From Methyloversatilis thermotolerans (lineage in GTDB: Bacteria > Pseudomonadota > Gammaproteobacteria > Burkholderiales > Rhodocyclaceae): a stretch of 64,000 bases of DNA. The stretch lies in NCBI RefSeq assembly GCF_000372885.1, contig NZ_KB889967.1:1918655-1982654 (forward strand), in the 5' to 3' direction. Both the position numbers and the translations under genes were made by a program. Of the stretch, positions 1-8,936 are shown in pieces. The notes under the pieces are model-generated. The model had not been told where the DNA came from. It ran no database searches and was given only the letters and a program-made list of their open reading frames with translations. Position 1 is the first letter of the stretch. Every line of letters starts with the position of its first letter.

Positions 1-393
1 GACGAAAGTATTGGCGATGTGACTGAACACGGGTCCGACCACTTTCTCGATCAGGCGGCTGGAAAATTCGTAGTGCAGATTGAATTCGATCTTGCACGCA
101 TGCTCGCCCAGCGGCGTGAACAGCCAGGTGCCGTCGAGCCGGTTGAACGGTCCCTCGACCAGGCGGATGGTCATGCTGCGCGGAAACACCTTGTCGTTTG
201 CGGTGGCGAAATGCGCCTTCACCCCGTGGTAATTGATGTCGATACGGGCGCGGGTCAAGGTGTCGGTGCGTTCCATCAGTTCGCTCCCGCCGCACCACGG
301 CAGGAACTGCGGATACTGCTCGACGCCATCGACCAGCCGGAACATCAGTTCCGCGCTGCGCTCGATGAGCACGGTTTTTCGGACTTCGGCCAT
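1..393 (-). CDS. ratA: RatA/COQ10-like START-domain protein (3' end cut by window edge)
   Basis: 131 codons are visible from an ATG at 393 running off the left edge; the family is about 145 residues, so only the last few codons are missing. The protein begins MAEVRKTVLIERSAELMF and contains the EQYPQFLPWC motif near residue 25, typical of the RatA/COQ10 polyketide-cyclase/START-like fold. The family was described as a ribosome-association toxin (RatA) and as a ubiquinone-binding chaperone (COQ10); which role applies here cannot be told from sequence. Its divergent placement beside smpB is the usual proteobacterial arrangement and supports the call. Confidence 0.9.
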   Translation of the reverse strand, partial: MAEVRKTVLIERSAELMFRLVDGVEQYPQFLPWCGGSELMERTDTLTRARIDINYHGVKAHFATANDKVFPRSMTIRLVEGPFNRLDGTWLFTPLGEHACKIEFNLHYEFSSRLIEKVVGPVFSHIANTFV

Positions 394-495
394 GTCATCA
401 GAAGGTAAAATCGCAATTTTAGCCGCGCAGCGCGGCGACTCGCAGCCCTTGTTTGGCTCGCGGGATGTTCGGCGCTGCCGTACCGGTTCCCCCAC

Positions 496-942
496 ATGAG
501 CATCGCCGACAACAAGAAGGCCTTTCACGACTATTTCATCGAGCAGCGCTACGAGGCCGGGCTGGTGCTCGAAGGCTGGGAGGTGAAGGCGATACGGGCC
601 GGCCGCACCCAGCTCAAGGAAGCCTATGTGGTCCTGAAGGGCGAGGAGGTGTTCGTGATCGGCATGCATGTGTCGCCGCTGCCCACCGCGTCCACCCACA
701 TCAAGCCGGATCCGACGCGCAGCCGCAAGCTGCTGCTCAAGGGCGAGGAAATCCGCAAGCTCATCGGTCTGGTCGAGCGTGCCGGCTACACGCTGGTGCC
801 GCTGAACCTGCATTTCACGCGGGGCCGCATCAAGCTCGAGATCGGGCTGGCCAAGGGCAAGAAGCAGTACGACAAGCGCGAAACCGAGAAGAAGCGCGAC
901 TGGGACCGCGAAAAGGCGCGGCTCATGCGCGACCGCGTGTGA
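496..942 (+). CDS. smpB: SsrA-binding protein SmpB
   Basis: 148 residues, the normal SmpB length. It binds tmRNA and delivers it to stalled ribosomes for trans-translation. The N-terminal oligonucleotide-binding core is clear ([20 protein letters not shown], then [12 protein letters not shown] near residue 30). The basic C-terminal tail [17 protein letters not shown], which enters the decoding centre, is intact. The ATG at 496 matches the family N-terminus (MSIADNKKA). It is divergent from ratA with about 100 bases between the starts. The tmRNA gene itself is not in this window. Confidence 0.97.
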   Translation: MSIADNKKAFHDYFIEQRYEAGLVLEGWEVKAIRAGRTQLKEAYVVLKGEEVFVIGMHVSPLPTASTHIKPDPTRSRKLLLKGEEIRKLIGLVERAGYTLVPLNLHFTRGRIKLEIGLAKGKKQYDKRETEKKRDWDREKARLMRDRV

Positions 943-965
943 TGCGCCGATGCGCGGGAGGCCCG

Positions 966-989
966 CCGGCGGCGAACCGTCGCGGCCGG
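966..989. terminator. Stem-loop between convergent smpB and hemerythrin genes
   Basis: CCGGC at 966-970 pairs with GCCGG at 985-989, and GCGA at 72-75 of this line pairs with TCGC across an ACCG loop, with one G-G mismatch between the two helices. It sits just past the hemerythrin stop and 23 bases past the smpB stop. There is no T-tract, so it is only a candidate bidirectional terminator. Confidence 0.35.
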
Positions 990-991
990 AC

Positions 992-1423
992 TCAGGCCGG
1001 TTGAAGCACCAGGCGCTCCAGCGTCGCCCGCGCAATGTATCCGCTGCGCGCTATGTGTTCCGCCAGCATGGCGTCCATGGTCGCCGCATGATGGGCGAAC
1101 CACTGCGGCAGTTCGCGCACCAGGCTGCGCACGATGCCGTGATCGCCGGCGGCTGCAAGGCGACGCACTTCGCGCACCACCTCGAGCACTCTTTCGTGTT
1201 CGCCGTGATGGCAATGGACGGGCGGAAAACCGCTCTCCTCCATCCACTGCTGTTCCTGCGCGAAATGGGCTTCGGTGTGCTCGATCAGCGCATCGAGACA
1301 GGCCATCATGTCGTCCCGCCCCGCGTCGTCGAGGCGCGCCATCAGGTGCATGAATTCGTGGTGGATGTCATCCATCGGTGCCAGGCCCAGGCGGTGGGCG
1401 TCGCTCAGTGCGATATCGGACAT
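992..1423 (-). CDS. Bacteriohemerythrin
   Basis: 143 residues with a non-heme di-iron four-helix bundle signature. Expected ligands are in order and at the right spacing: His22, HxxxE (His53, Glu57), HxxxH (His72, His76) and HxxxxD (His112, Asp117). Such stand-alone hemerythrins bind O2 (or NO) in the cytosol and are linked to O2 delivery or sensing in microaerobic bacteria. I chose the ATG at 1423 (MSDIALSDAHRL); the upstream in-frame GTG would add a Cys/Arg-rich stretch not seen in the family. It converges on smpB and has a possible FNR-type half-palindrome about 60 bases upstream. Confidence 0.9.
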   Translation of the reverse strand: MSDIALSDAHRLGLAPMDDIHHEFMHLMARLDDAGRDDMMACLDALIEHTEAHFAQEQQWMEESGFPPVHCHHGEHERVLEVVREVRRLAAAGDHGIVRSLVRELPQWFAHHAATMDAMLAEHIARSGYIARATLERLVLQPA

Positions 1424-1479
1424 GATCGGTACTCGACAGTGGAAAGCCTGGACTGTGCCTGCGCCGGGGCGCACGCACA

Positions 1480-1493
1480 TTGATCCAGATTAG
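1480..1493. promoter_or_regulatory. Possible FNR/ANR-type box upstream of the hemerythrin gene
   Basis: TTGATCCAGATTAG matches TTGAT-N4-ATCAA perfectly in one half and 3 of 5 in the other. It is centred about 63 bases upstream of the hemerythrin ATG, which would fit a class II position for a start near 1445. No good -10 hexamer is visible there, so support is moderate at best. Confidence 0.35.
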
Positions 1494-1513
1494 GGTCTGT
1501 TGACATCGGATCG

Positions 1514-1533
1514 CGGGATGCGCGCGCATCCCG
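1514..1533. repeat. Perfect 20-base palindrome in the hemerythrin/folK gap
   Basis: CGGGATGCGC is followed directly by its exact reverse complement. It lies in a 291-base divergent gap that otherwise contains only GC-rich imperfect hairpins and no open frame with family support. It could be a REP-like element, an operator or a cruciform; there is not enough here to choose. Confidence 0.5.
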
Positions 1534-1714
1534 GAGCGTCCGGATCAGGGCGGACCCACGCAGGCAAACGGCCGTCCGGCCGGGAGGCCCGACGTGGCGC
1601 CGGGTGCATCGGGACGGGATCAGCCAACCCCGGGCTATCGCCGCACCGCAGCGCAGCGGGCGGACGGGGCACGGTCGGTGATACAGTTGCGCGCTCTGCA
1701 AAAAGGCTTCCCGC

Positions 1715-2215
1715 ATGACCCTCCCTGCCCTGCCCCACATCGCTCACATCGGACTGGGCGCCAACCTCGAGGATCCGCAACGCCAGGTGCGCGCGGCGCT
1801 GGACGAACTGGCCGCAACACCGGGTATCGCGCTGGAGCGTCGCTCCTCTCTATACCGCACGGCGCCTATCGGCTATGACGACCAGCCCGACTTCATCAAC
1901 GCGGTCGCCCGGGTGCGGACCTCGCTCGCACCGCAAGCCTTGCTCGATGCGCTGCTGGGCATAGAACTGAAGCACGGCCGCGTGCGCGAATTCCAGAACG
2001 CACCACGCACGCTGGACATGGACGTGCTGCTGTACGACGACCTGACCATCGCCACCGAAACGCTGAACGTGCCTCACCCGCGCGCGCATCTGCGCGCCTT
2101 CGTGCTGCTGCCGCTGCTGGAGGTGTCACCCGATGTGGTGATACCCGGCGTCGGCCCGGCGCGCGACTGGCTGGCCGGCTGCCAGGACCAGGCGATCTCG
2201 CGCGTCGAGGAATGA
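1715..2215 (+). CDS. folK: 2-amino-4-hydroxy-6-hydroxymethyldihydropteridine pyrophosphokinase
   Basis: 166 residues, full length for HPPK. It transfers pyrophosphate from ATP to 6-hydroxymethyl-dihydropterin, giving the substrate that FolP (encoded at 24322-25155) joins to p-aminobenzoate. Motifs: GLGANLEDP near residue 13, SSLYRTAPIGY near 44, QPDFINAVARV near 57, and the signature RTLDMDVLLYDD near 97, then PHPRAHLRAFVLLPLLEV. The gene stands alone here rather than beside pcnB or panB as in many betaproteobacteria. It converges on nudF. Confidence 0.96.
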   Translation: MTLPALPHIAHIGLGANLEDPQRQVRAALDELAATPGIALERRSSLYRTAPIGYDDQPDFINAVARVRTSLAPQALLDALLGIELKHGRVREFQNAPRTLDMDVLLYDDLTIATETLNVPHPRAHLRAFVLLPLLEVSPDVVIPGVGPARDWLAGCQDQAISRVEE

Positions 2216-2243
2216 GCGTACAGGGATAGAGCGAACTGGCAGG

Positions 2244-2261
2244 GGCCGGCCGCTACCGGCC
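2244..2261. terminator. GC-rich hairpin between convergent folK and nudF
   Basis: GGCCGG at 2244-2249 pairs with CCGGCC at 2256-2261 across six bases. It is short, with no T-tract on either strand; candidate shared terminator only. Confidence 0.3.
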
Positions 2262-2268
2262 AGGCACT

Positions 2269-2817
2269 TCAGAAACCGCGCTCGAATACCCGGCGCGCCC
2301 AGACCAGCGCCGCCAGTGTCTTGGCGTCAGTCAGTTCGCCTTGCCATACGGCGGCCATGGCCGCATCGAGCGACAGCGCGGTCACTTCAAGGAATTCCTC
2401 TTCGTCCAGGCGGGCGCCGACGTGGCGCAGGCCGCGCGCGAGAAAGATTTCGATGCGCTCGTCGGAATAGCCTATGCACGGATGCATGGTGCCGAGATGT
2501 TCCCAGGCATCGGCTTCATGACCGGTTTCCTCGCGCAGTTCGCGTATCGCGGTCTGTTCGATCGGCTCGCCCGGATCGATCTTGCCTGCGGGAAACTCGA
2601 GGAAAACCTTGCCCGGTCCATAGCGGAACTGCCGTTCGAACAGCAGGCGCCCGTCGGGCAGGATGGCGATGACGACCACCGCGCCCGGATGGCGGACGTA
2701 TTCGCGCACGCCCTCGCGACCGTCCGGCAGGCGGACCTGATCGCGATACACCTTGAGCATGGCGCCGTCGTAGACCTGACGGCTGTCCAGTGTGTGCTCG
2801 GTCAGGTCCTGGCTCAT
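2269..2817 (-). CDS. nudF: ADP-ribose pyrophosphatase (Nudix hydrolase)
   Basis: 182 residues. The Nudix box is complete: GKIDPGEPIEQTAIRELREE then TG (GX5EX7REUXEEXGU) near residues 78-100, preceded by FERQFRYGPGKVFLEFPAG as in the NudF/ADPR-ase subfamily. It hydrolyses ADP-ribose to AMP and ribose 5-phosphate. The ATG at 2817 lies 7 bases after the nuoN stop, so it is the last gene of the nuo transcript; coupling an NAD-breakdown clean-up enzyme to complex I is plausible but inferred. Confidence 0.92.
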   Translation of the reverse strand: MSQDLTEHTLDSRQVYDGAMLKVYRDQVRLPDGREGVREYVRHPGAVVVIAILPDGRLLFERQFRYGPGKVFLEFPAGKIDPGEPIEQTAIRELREETGHEADAWEHLGTMHPCIGYSDERIEIFLARGLRHVGARLDEEEFLEVTALSLDAAMAAVWQGELTDAKTLAALVWARRVFERGF

Positions 2818-2824
2818 GCCGTCC

Positions 2825-4306
2825 TTACTTCATGGCCTGGCCGAGCGCGGTCGCACACAGCGTGAGCAGCGGTTGCGGCATCAGGCCGATCAGCGCGATC
2901 GCCAGCGCATTCACCGACAGCAGCGCGCGCATTTCGCCGGAAGCCACCAGCGGGGTGCTGTCCAGCGCCTCGTCGAAATACATGAGCTTGACCACGCGCA
3001 GATAGAAGAAGGCACCTACCAGCGACATGAGCACCGCAAACACCGCCGTGTAGATGTAGCCGGCAGCGACCACCGCCTGCAGCACGGCCAGCTTGGCAAA
3101 GAAACCGATGAAGAACGGGATGCCGGCCATCGAGAACATGACCATCATGAGCACCGCGGCAAACCACGGGCTGCGGCGGTTCAGGCCCTTCAGGTCATCC
3201 AGCGTTTCGGCTTCGACGCCGGCACGCGTGAGCATGAGCAGCGTGCCGAAGGCAGCCGCGCTCATCAGCACGTAGGCGATGGTGTAGAACATGGCGCTGC
3301 CGAAGGCGTAGGAAAGCTGGATATCGCCCGAGGCGCGCAGCTCGATCACGCCGCTGACCAGGCCGAGCAGCATGAAACCCATGTGGGAAATGGTCGAATA
3401 GGCCAGCATGCGCTTCACATTGGTCTGCGCAATCGCCACCAGATTGCCGAGCGCGATCGACAGCACGGCGAGCAGCATGAGCATCTGCTGCCACTCCGCC
3501 GCCAGCGCCGGCAGGCCATCGACCAGCAGGCGGATGGCCATGGCGAAACCGGCCAGTTTCGGTGCCGAACCGATGAGCAGCGTGATGGCGGTCGGCGAGC
3601 CGTGATACACATCCGGCGTCCACATGTGGAAGGGCACGACGCCGAGCTTGAAGGCGAGGCCGGCCACCAGGAACACCAGGCCGAAGCGCAGCACTTCCAT
3701 ATTGGTCGCCGGATCGACCAGCTTGCGCGCGATGGCGGAAATTTCCAGCGTGCCGGTCGCACCATAGATCATGGACATGCCATACAGCAGCAGACCGGAC
3801 GCCAGCGCGCCGAGCACGAAATATTTCATCGCCGCCTCGGTCGAGCGCGCCGATTCGCGGTCCAGCGCGACCAGCGCATAGACCGCCAGCGACAGCAGTT
3901 CCAGGCCCAGATAAAGGGTCAGGAAGTGGTTGGCGGAAATCATCACCTGCATGCCCAGCGTGGCGAACAGCACGAGCAGGTAGTACTCGCCGCGCTCGAG
4001 GCCGCGCGCCATCAGGTAGTCGCGGCTATAGACCACCACCGCGAACACGGTGATGTAGAGACAGCTCTTCAGCACATCGGCCAGACGGTCATCGACGAAC
4101 ATGCCGCTGAAGGTGAGCACGGTGTCGGGCGCCGCGGTGCTCACCTGGATGCCGAAAGCGCCCGCCAGCGTCGCCAGCGTCAGCACATACGGCAGCCAGC
4201 CCTGGCGTTCGGACTTGAACAGGTCGGCCAGCAACACGACGCAGGCCATCACCAGCACGAAGATTTCGGCTGATGCGGGGTAGAGATGGGGCAGCGGAAA
4301 GTTCAT
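2825..4306 (-). CDS. nuoN: NADH-quinone oxidoreductase subunit N
   Basis: 493 residues, an antiporter-like membrane subunit of complex I with about 14 hydrophobic segments. It carries the Proton_antipo_M core ([20 protein letters not shown] with the conserved acidic residue; [33 protein letters not shown]). It forms one of the proton-pumping units in the membrane arm. It follows nuoM by 12 bases. Confidence 0.97.
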   Translation of the reverse strand: MNFPLPHLYPASAEIFVLVMACVVLLADLFKSERQGWLPYVLTLATLAGAFGIQVSTAAPDTVLTFSGMFVDDRLADVLKSCLYITVFAVVVYSRDYLMARGLERGEYYLLVLFATLGMQVMISANHFLTLYLGLELLSLAVYALVALDRESARSTEAAMKYFVLGALASGLLLYGMSMIYGATGTLEISAIARKLVDPATNMEVLRFGLVFLVAGLAFKLGVVPFHMWTPDVYHGSPTAITLLIGSAPKLAGFAMAIRLLVDGLPALAAEWQQMLMLLAVLSIALGNLVAIAQTNVKRMLAYSTISHMGFMLLGLVSGVIELRASGDIQLSYAFGSAMFYTIAYVLMSAAAFGTLLMLTRAGVEAETLDDLKGLNRRSPWFAAVLMMVMFSMAGIPFFIGFFAKLAVLQAVVAAGYIYTAVFAVLMSLVGAFFYLRVVKLMYFDEALDSTPLVASGEMRALLSVNALAIALIGLMPQPLLTLCATALGQAMK

Positions 4307-4318
4307 TCTTGTGGTCCG

Positions 4319-5797
4319 TCAGAGCTTGCCCGCTGCAACCTGTTGCAGCAGCTGGTTCACGGAAGCGTGCATGATGTCGGTCACCGGCTGCGGCCAGATC
4401 CCCATGGCCAGCGTGCAGATCGCCAGCACGCCGAGTATGAGCATTTCGCGGCCGTTGATGTCCTGCAGTTCGGCCACATGGCTGTTGGCGATGTCGCCGA
4501 ACACGACGCGCTTGTACATCCACAGCGTGTAGGCGGCACCCAGTACCAGCGTCGTGGCAGCGGCGAAGCCGGTCCAGAAATTGAACTGTATGGCGCCCAG
4601 CGACACCATGAATTCACCGACGAAACCCGAGGTCGCCGGCAGACCGGCGTTGGCCATCGCGAACAGCAGGAACAATGCGGCGAACTTGGGCATGGTGTTC
4701 ACGACACCGCCGTAGTCGGCGATGTTGCGGGTGTGCATGCGGTCGTACAGCACGCCTATGCACAGGAACATCGCGGCGGACACGAAGCCGTGCGAAATCA
4801 TCTGCACCAGCGCGCCTTCCACGCCCAGCGGATTGAAGATGAAGAAACCGAGCGTGACGAAACCCATGTGCGAAATCGACGAGTACGCCACCAGTTTCTT
4901 CATGTCGGTCTGCACCAGCGCGACCAGACCGATGTAGATCACCGCAACCAGCGACAGCGCGATCACGACAGGCGCGAAATGCTGGGCAGCGTCCGGCACG
5001 ATGGGCAGCGCGAAGCGCAGGAAGCCGTAAGCGCCAAGCTTCAGGCCGATGGCCGCCAGCACGGCGGAACCGCCGGTGGGCGCCTCGACGTGGGCATCGG
5101 GCAGCCAGGTGTGCACCGGCCACATCGGGATCTTGACCGCGAAACTGGCGAAGAAGGCCCAGAAGATCAGCGACTGCGCGGCCATCGCGATCGGTTCGCG
5201 ATGCCAGTCGAGAATGGCGAAGCTGCCGCTCTTGTGGAACAGATAGAGCAGCGCCACCAGCATGAGCAGCGAACCGAGCAGCGTGTAGAGGAAGAACTTG
5301 AACGCCGCATACACGCGGTTCTTGCCACCCCACACGCCGATCACCAGGTAGAGCGGAATGAGCGACGCTTCGAAGAACACGTAGAACAGGATGCCGTCGA
5401 GCGCGGAAAAAATGCCGTTGAGCAGACCCGACATGATGAGAAAGGCGGCGAAGTACTGCGACGGCTTGTATTCGATCACCTGCCATCCGGCCATCACCAC
5501 CAGCACGGTAATGAAGCTGTTCAGGATGATGAAAGGCATGGAAATGCCATCCACGCCGAGGTGGTAGTTGATGTTGTAGTCGCGTATCCAGGGCGTGAGC
5601 TCGACGAACTGCATGGCCGCGCTCGCGTTGTCGAAGCCGGTGTAGAGCGGCAGCGTCACCAGGAAGCCGAACAGCGCGGACACCAGCGCAATCAGCTTGG
5701 AGAACGCGACGTTGCGTCCATCGCCGCTGGCGAGCACGAGCAGGCCCCCGACGATGGGCAGCCAGATGGCAAGACTGAGAAGAGGAATATCGGTCAT
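4319..5797 (-). CDS. nuoM: NADH-quinone oxidoreductase subunit M
   Basis: 492 residues, the second antiporter-like subunit. Conserved elements include FYVFFEASLIPLYLVIGVWG (acidic residue of TM5), AVKIPMWPVHTWLPDAHVEA and KLVAYSSISHMGFVTLG. Size and order (L, M, N) are standard. The gap to nuoL upstream is unusually long for this operon (119 bases). Confidence 0.97.
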   Translation of the reverse strand: MTDIPLLSLAIWLPIVGGLLVLASGDGRNVAFSKLIALVSALFGFLVTLPLYTGFDNASAAMQFVELTPWIRDYNINYHLGVDGISMPFIILNSFITVLVVMAGWQVIEYKPSQYFAAFLIMSGLLNGIFSALDGILFYVFFEASLIPLYLVIGVWGGKNRVYAAFKFFLYTLLGSLLMLVALLYLFHKSGSFAILDWHREPIAMAAQSLIFWAFFASFAVKIPMWPVHTWLPDAHVEAPTGGSAVLAAIGLKLGAYGFLRFALPIVPDAAQHFAPVVIALSLVAVIYIGLVALVQTDMKKLVAYSSISHMGFVTLGFFIFNPLGVEGALVQMISHGFVSAAMFLCIGVLYDRMHTRNIADYGGVVNTMPKFAALFLLFAMANAGLPATSGFVGEFMVSLGAIQFNFWTGFAAATTLVLGAAYTLWMYKRVVFGDIANSHVAELQDINGREMLILGVLAICTLAMGIWPQPVTDIMHASVNQLLQQVAAGKL

Positions 5798-5916
5798 TTC
5801 TGTGTTTGTTCAGACGCTCCGGGGGTCGAATCGACCTTCCTTCGCGGCACTCCCTCTGGATACACGCCGCGGGCGGCGGCTGCGCGCCACCCGCACCTCA
5901 TCATCCGGAACTTCTG
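5798..5916 (-). other. 119-base spacer between nuoL and nuoM
   Basis: Other junctions in this operon range from overlaps to about 65 bases. This spacer has no open frame with family support and only one short palindrome (GGTCGA/TCGACC near 5824-5836). No tRNA or terminator with a T-tract is seen. Confidence 0.5.
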
Positions 5917-7959
5917 TCAGGCGTTCCTGAAGCCCAGTCTCCACAGCAGCAGGAGACACACGCCGATCACCATCGCGAAGGCATAACGATAGATGTAGCC
6001 GGTCTGCACGCCGCGGGCGATGCGGGCGAACATGCCCACCGCCGACGCCGAACCATTCACCAGCACGCCATCGATCACGCCGCGGTCGCCCGCCGCCCAC
6101 AGGCCACGGCCGAGCAGGCGCGCACCGCCAGCGAACACGATTTCGTTGAAGCGATCGAAGAAGTACTTGTTCTCGAGCACGAAACTGACAGGCCTGAACA
6201 GCGGCGCGATGCGTGCCGGCAACGAAGGCAGCAGGATGTACATGACCCAGGCCAGCACCACACCGGCCAGCGCAAGCCAGAACGGCAGCGCGGTGAAGCC
6301 GTGCATCGCCATGCCGGCCGCGGAATGGAAATGCTCGCCCGCCTTCGCCAGCACATCGTGTTCCGGCAGCACGGTCACGACGCCGTGGAACCAGTCGCCG
6401 AACAGCATGGGCTGTACCGTGAAGTAACCGATGAAGACAGACGGAACGGCCAGCACCGCCAGCGGCACCCAGACCACCCAGGGCGATTCGTGCGGCTTTT
6501 CGCCCGGCGCGAGCCCGTGATGCTCGTCATGATGGTCGTCGTCGTGGTGATCATCATCATGATGCGCATCGGCGTGCGTGGCGTGATCATCATGCGCCTT
6601 GCCGAAGTTTTCCGGGCCGTGGAACACGCGGAAATACATGCGGAAGGAATAGAAGGCGGTGATGAACACGCCGGCCACGACGCAGAAGTAGGCATAGCCC
6701 GCTCCCGGGATGGACGAGAAATGCACCGCCTCGATGATGGAATCCTTGGAGTAGAAGCCCGACAGGAAAGGCATGCCTATCAGCGCCAGCGAGCCGAGCA
6801 GCGACGTGAACCAGGTGATGGGCATGTACTTCCACAGGCCGCCCATATTGCGCATGTCCTGGTCGTGATGCATGCCCATGATGACCGAACCGGCACCCAG
6901 GAACAGCAACGCCTTGAAGAAGGCGTGCGTCATCAGGTGGAACACAGCGGCCGAATACGCCGACACGCCCAGCGCCACCGTCATGTAGCCGAGCTGGGAC
7001 AGCGTGGAATAGGCGACCACGCGCTTGATGTCGTTCTGGATGATGCCGAGGAAACCCATGAACAGCGCGGTGGTCGCGCCGATCACCAGCACGAAGGACA
7101 GCGCGGTTTCCGACAGTTCGAACAGCGGCGACATGCGGGTGACCATGAAGATGCCCGCGGTCACCATGGTAGCCGCGTGGATGAGCGCGGAAATCGGCGT
7201 CGGGCCTTCCATGGAATCCGGAAGCCACACGTGCAGCGGCACCTGCGCCGACTTGCCCATGGCACCGATGAACAGGCAGATGCAGGCGGCGGTGAGCAGC
7301 GGCCAGTCGGTGCCCGGCACCGTCATCGCGACCAGTTCCTCGCGCCGGGCGAATACCTCGGCGTAATTGAGCGAACCTGCGTAAGCCGCGATCAGGCCTA
7401 TGCCCAGCAGAAAGCCGAAATCACCGACACGGTTCACCAGGAAAGCCTTCAGGTTGGCATAGACCGCAGTCGGACGCTTGAACCAGAAGCCGATCAGCAG
7501 GTAGGACACCAGACCGACCGCCTCCCAGCCGAAGAAAAGCTGCACGAAGTTGTTGCTCATGACCAGCATGAGCATCGAGAAAGTGAACAGCGAAATGTAG
7601 GAAAAGAAGCGGTTGTAGCCCGGGTCTTCTGCCATGTAGCCGATGGTGTAGAGGTGCACCATCAGCGACACCGAAGTGACCACCATCATCATCATGACGG
7701 TGAGCTTGTCGATCTGGAAACCGATTTCCATCGTCAGGCTGCCGCTGCTCGCCCAGGTATAGAGCGCGCCATTGAAGGTGTTGCCGGCCTGTACGTCCTG
7801 GAAAATGACCCAGGAGGCGATCAGCGCGACCGCGACGCCGAGGATGGTGACGCTGTGCGCGACCCAGCGCGGGATGACGCGGCAGAACAGGCCGGCGACG
7901 GCGGCGCCGAACAGCGGCGCGAGCGGGACCAGCAGATAGAGCTTTTGCATTGATGTCAT
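5917..7959 (-). CDS. nuoL: NADH-quinone oxidoreductase subunit L
   Basis: 680 residues, the distal antiporter-like subunit with the long C-terminal lateral helix. It has FFGWEAVGLVSYLLIGFW, GKSAQVPLHVWLPDSMEGPT and RVVAYSTLSQLGYM. Of the possible starts, the ATG at 7959 (MTSMQKLYLLVPLAPLFG) has an AAGG sequence upstream; MQKLYLL at 7950 is the alternative. Residues about 456-482 form a His/Asp-rich loop with 11 histidines in 26 residues, between the antiporter core and the C-terminal helices. The start overlaps the end of nuoK. Confidence 0.96.
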   Translation of the reverse strand: MTSMQKLYLLVPLAPLFGAAVAGLFCRVIPRWVAHSVTILGVAVALIASWVIFQDVQAGNTFNGALYTWASSGSLTMEIGFQIDKLTVMMMMVVTSVSLMVHLYTIGYMAEDPGYNRFFSYISLFTFSMLMLVMSNNFVQLFFGWEAVGLVSYLLIGFWFKRPTAVYANLKAFLVNRVGDFGFLLGIGLIAAYAGSLNYAEVFARREELVAMTVPGTDWPLLTAACICLFIGAMGKSAQVPLHVWLPDSMEGPTPISALIHAATMVTAGIFMVTRMSPLFELSETALSFVLVIGATTALFMGFLGIIQNDIKRVVAYSTLSQLGYMTVALGVSAYSAAVFHLMTHAFFKALLFLGAGSVIMGMHHDQDMRNMGGLWKYMPITWFTSLLGSLALIGMPFLSGFYSKDSIIEAVHFSSIPGAGYAYFCVVAGVFITAFYSFRMYFRVFHGPENFGKAHDDHATHADAHHDDDHHDDDHHDEHHGLAPGEKPHESPWVVWVPLAVLAVPSVFIGYFTVQPMLFGDWFHGVVTVLPEHDVLAKAGEHFHSAAGMAMHGFTALPFWLALAGVVLAWVMYILLPSLPARIAPLFRPVSFVLENKYFFDRFNEIVFAGGARLLGRGLWAAGDRGVIDGVLVNGSASAVGMFARIARGVQTGYIYRYAFAMVIGVCLLLLWRLGFRNA

Positions 7960-7964
7960 GTCGC

Positions 7965-8276
7965 TCAACCTTTCAGGCTGTCCAGATCATCGACGTGGAT
8001 GGTGTTCAGGTTGCGGAACAGCACCACGAGGATGGCCAGCCCGATCGCGGATTCCGCGGCGGCTACGGTCAGGATGAAGAAGACGAAGATCTGGCCGGAC
8101 GGATCGCCGAGATAGTGCGAGAAGGCCACGAAATTCATGTTCACGGCCAGCAGCATGAGCTCGATCGCCATCAGCAGCACGATGAGGTTCTTGCGGTTCA
8201 GGAAGATGCCGACAATGCTGATCGCGAACAGCACCCCGCCCAGAACGAGGTAGTGGGAAAGTGACAGGGATGTCAT
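7965..8276 (-). CDS. nuoK: NADH-quinone oxidoreductase subunit K
   Basis: 103 residues with three transmembrane helices; conserved glutamates sit in the helices ([17 protein letters not shown], and [12 protein letters not shown]). It is the Mnh/MrpC-like subunit of the proton path. It starts 5 bases downstream of nuoJ. Confidence 0.97.
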   Translation of the reverse strand: MTSLSLSHYLVLGGVLFAISIVGIFLNRKNLIVLLMAIELMLLAVNMNFVAFSHYLGDPSGQIFVFFILTVAAAESAIGLAILVVLFRNLNTIHVDDLDSLKG

Positions 8277-8281
8277 GGCGT

Positions 8282-8899
8282 TCAGGCCTCGCTCTGTTGT
8301 TCTTTTTCGGCCGGCATGGACACCAGGCGCACGCGGTCCTGGCGACGCACGGCGATCTGCCTGGCCGGTTCCTGGAACTTGGTTTCCTTGCGCTTGCGCA
8401 TGGTGAGCGCGATGGCGGCGATGATGCCCACCAGCAGAACGACCGCCGCCAGTTCGAACGGATACACGTACTCGGTGTAGATGAGCCGGCCCAGTTCCTT
8501 GGTGTTGCTGTAGCCGGCGGCGGCCGCCTCCGGCGCCGGCACCGCTTCGGCCGAGAAGTACTTCGCGCCGAGCACCGCGAACATTTCCATCAGCATGAGG
8601 CCGGCGACGATCAGCCCCGGGATCAGGTTGGCCCAGAAGCCCTCGCGCAGCCGCTCGATATTGATGTCCAGCATCATCACGACGAACAGGAACAGCACCA
8701 TGACCGCGCCGACATAGACCAGCACCAGCGCGATCGCGAGGAACTCGGCCTGCAGCAGCATCCAGATGCCGCCCGCGGTGAAGAAGGACAGCACCAGATA
8801 CATCGCGGCATGCACCGGGTTGCGCGCAGTGATGACACGCAAGGAAGCGAGCACCAGTATCGTGCTCAGGAAGTAGAAGACTGCAGTCTGGAAATCCAT
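8282..8899 (-). CDS. nuoJ: NADH-quinone oxidoreductase subunit J
   Basis: 205 residues, five predicted transmembrane helices. The ATG at 8899 ([20 protein letters not shown]) begins the family-conserved part; the frame stays open further upstream only because it overlaps the nuoI coding end. [20 protein letters not shown] and [18 protein letters not shown] are characteristic. The C-terminus is a charged cytoplasmic tail. Confidence 0.95.
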   Translation of the reverse strand: MDFQTAVFYFLSTILVLASLRVITARNPVHAAMYLVLSFFTAGGIWMLLQAEFLAIALVLVYVGAVMVLFLFVVMMLDINIERLREGFWANLIPGLIVAGLMLMEMFAVLGAKYFSAEAVPAPEAAAAGYSNTKELGRLIYTEYVYPFELAAVVLLVGIIAAIALTMRKRKETKFQEPARQIAVRRQDRVRLVSMPAEKEQQSEA

Positions 8900-8936
8900 C
8901 GTCGGTTCGTTCTTGTCCGTTCCCTGGGTGGGCGGT

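Noticed and set aside
1494-1515. Insertion-sequence end suggested by GGGTCTGTTGACA
   Set aside because: No matching inverted end, target duplication or transposase was found nearby.
2792-7953. Long plus-strand open frames opposite nuoN, nuoM and nuoL
   Set aside because: They are antisense to clear complex I genes and are His/Gln/Arg-rich low-complexity translations created by high third-position GC; no domain or ribosome site.
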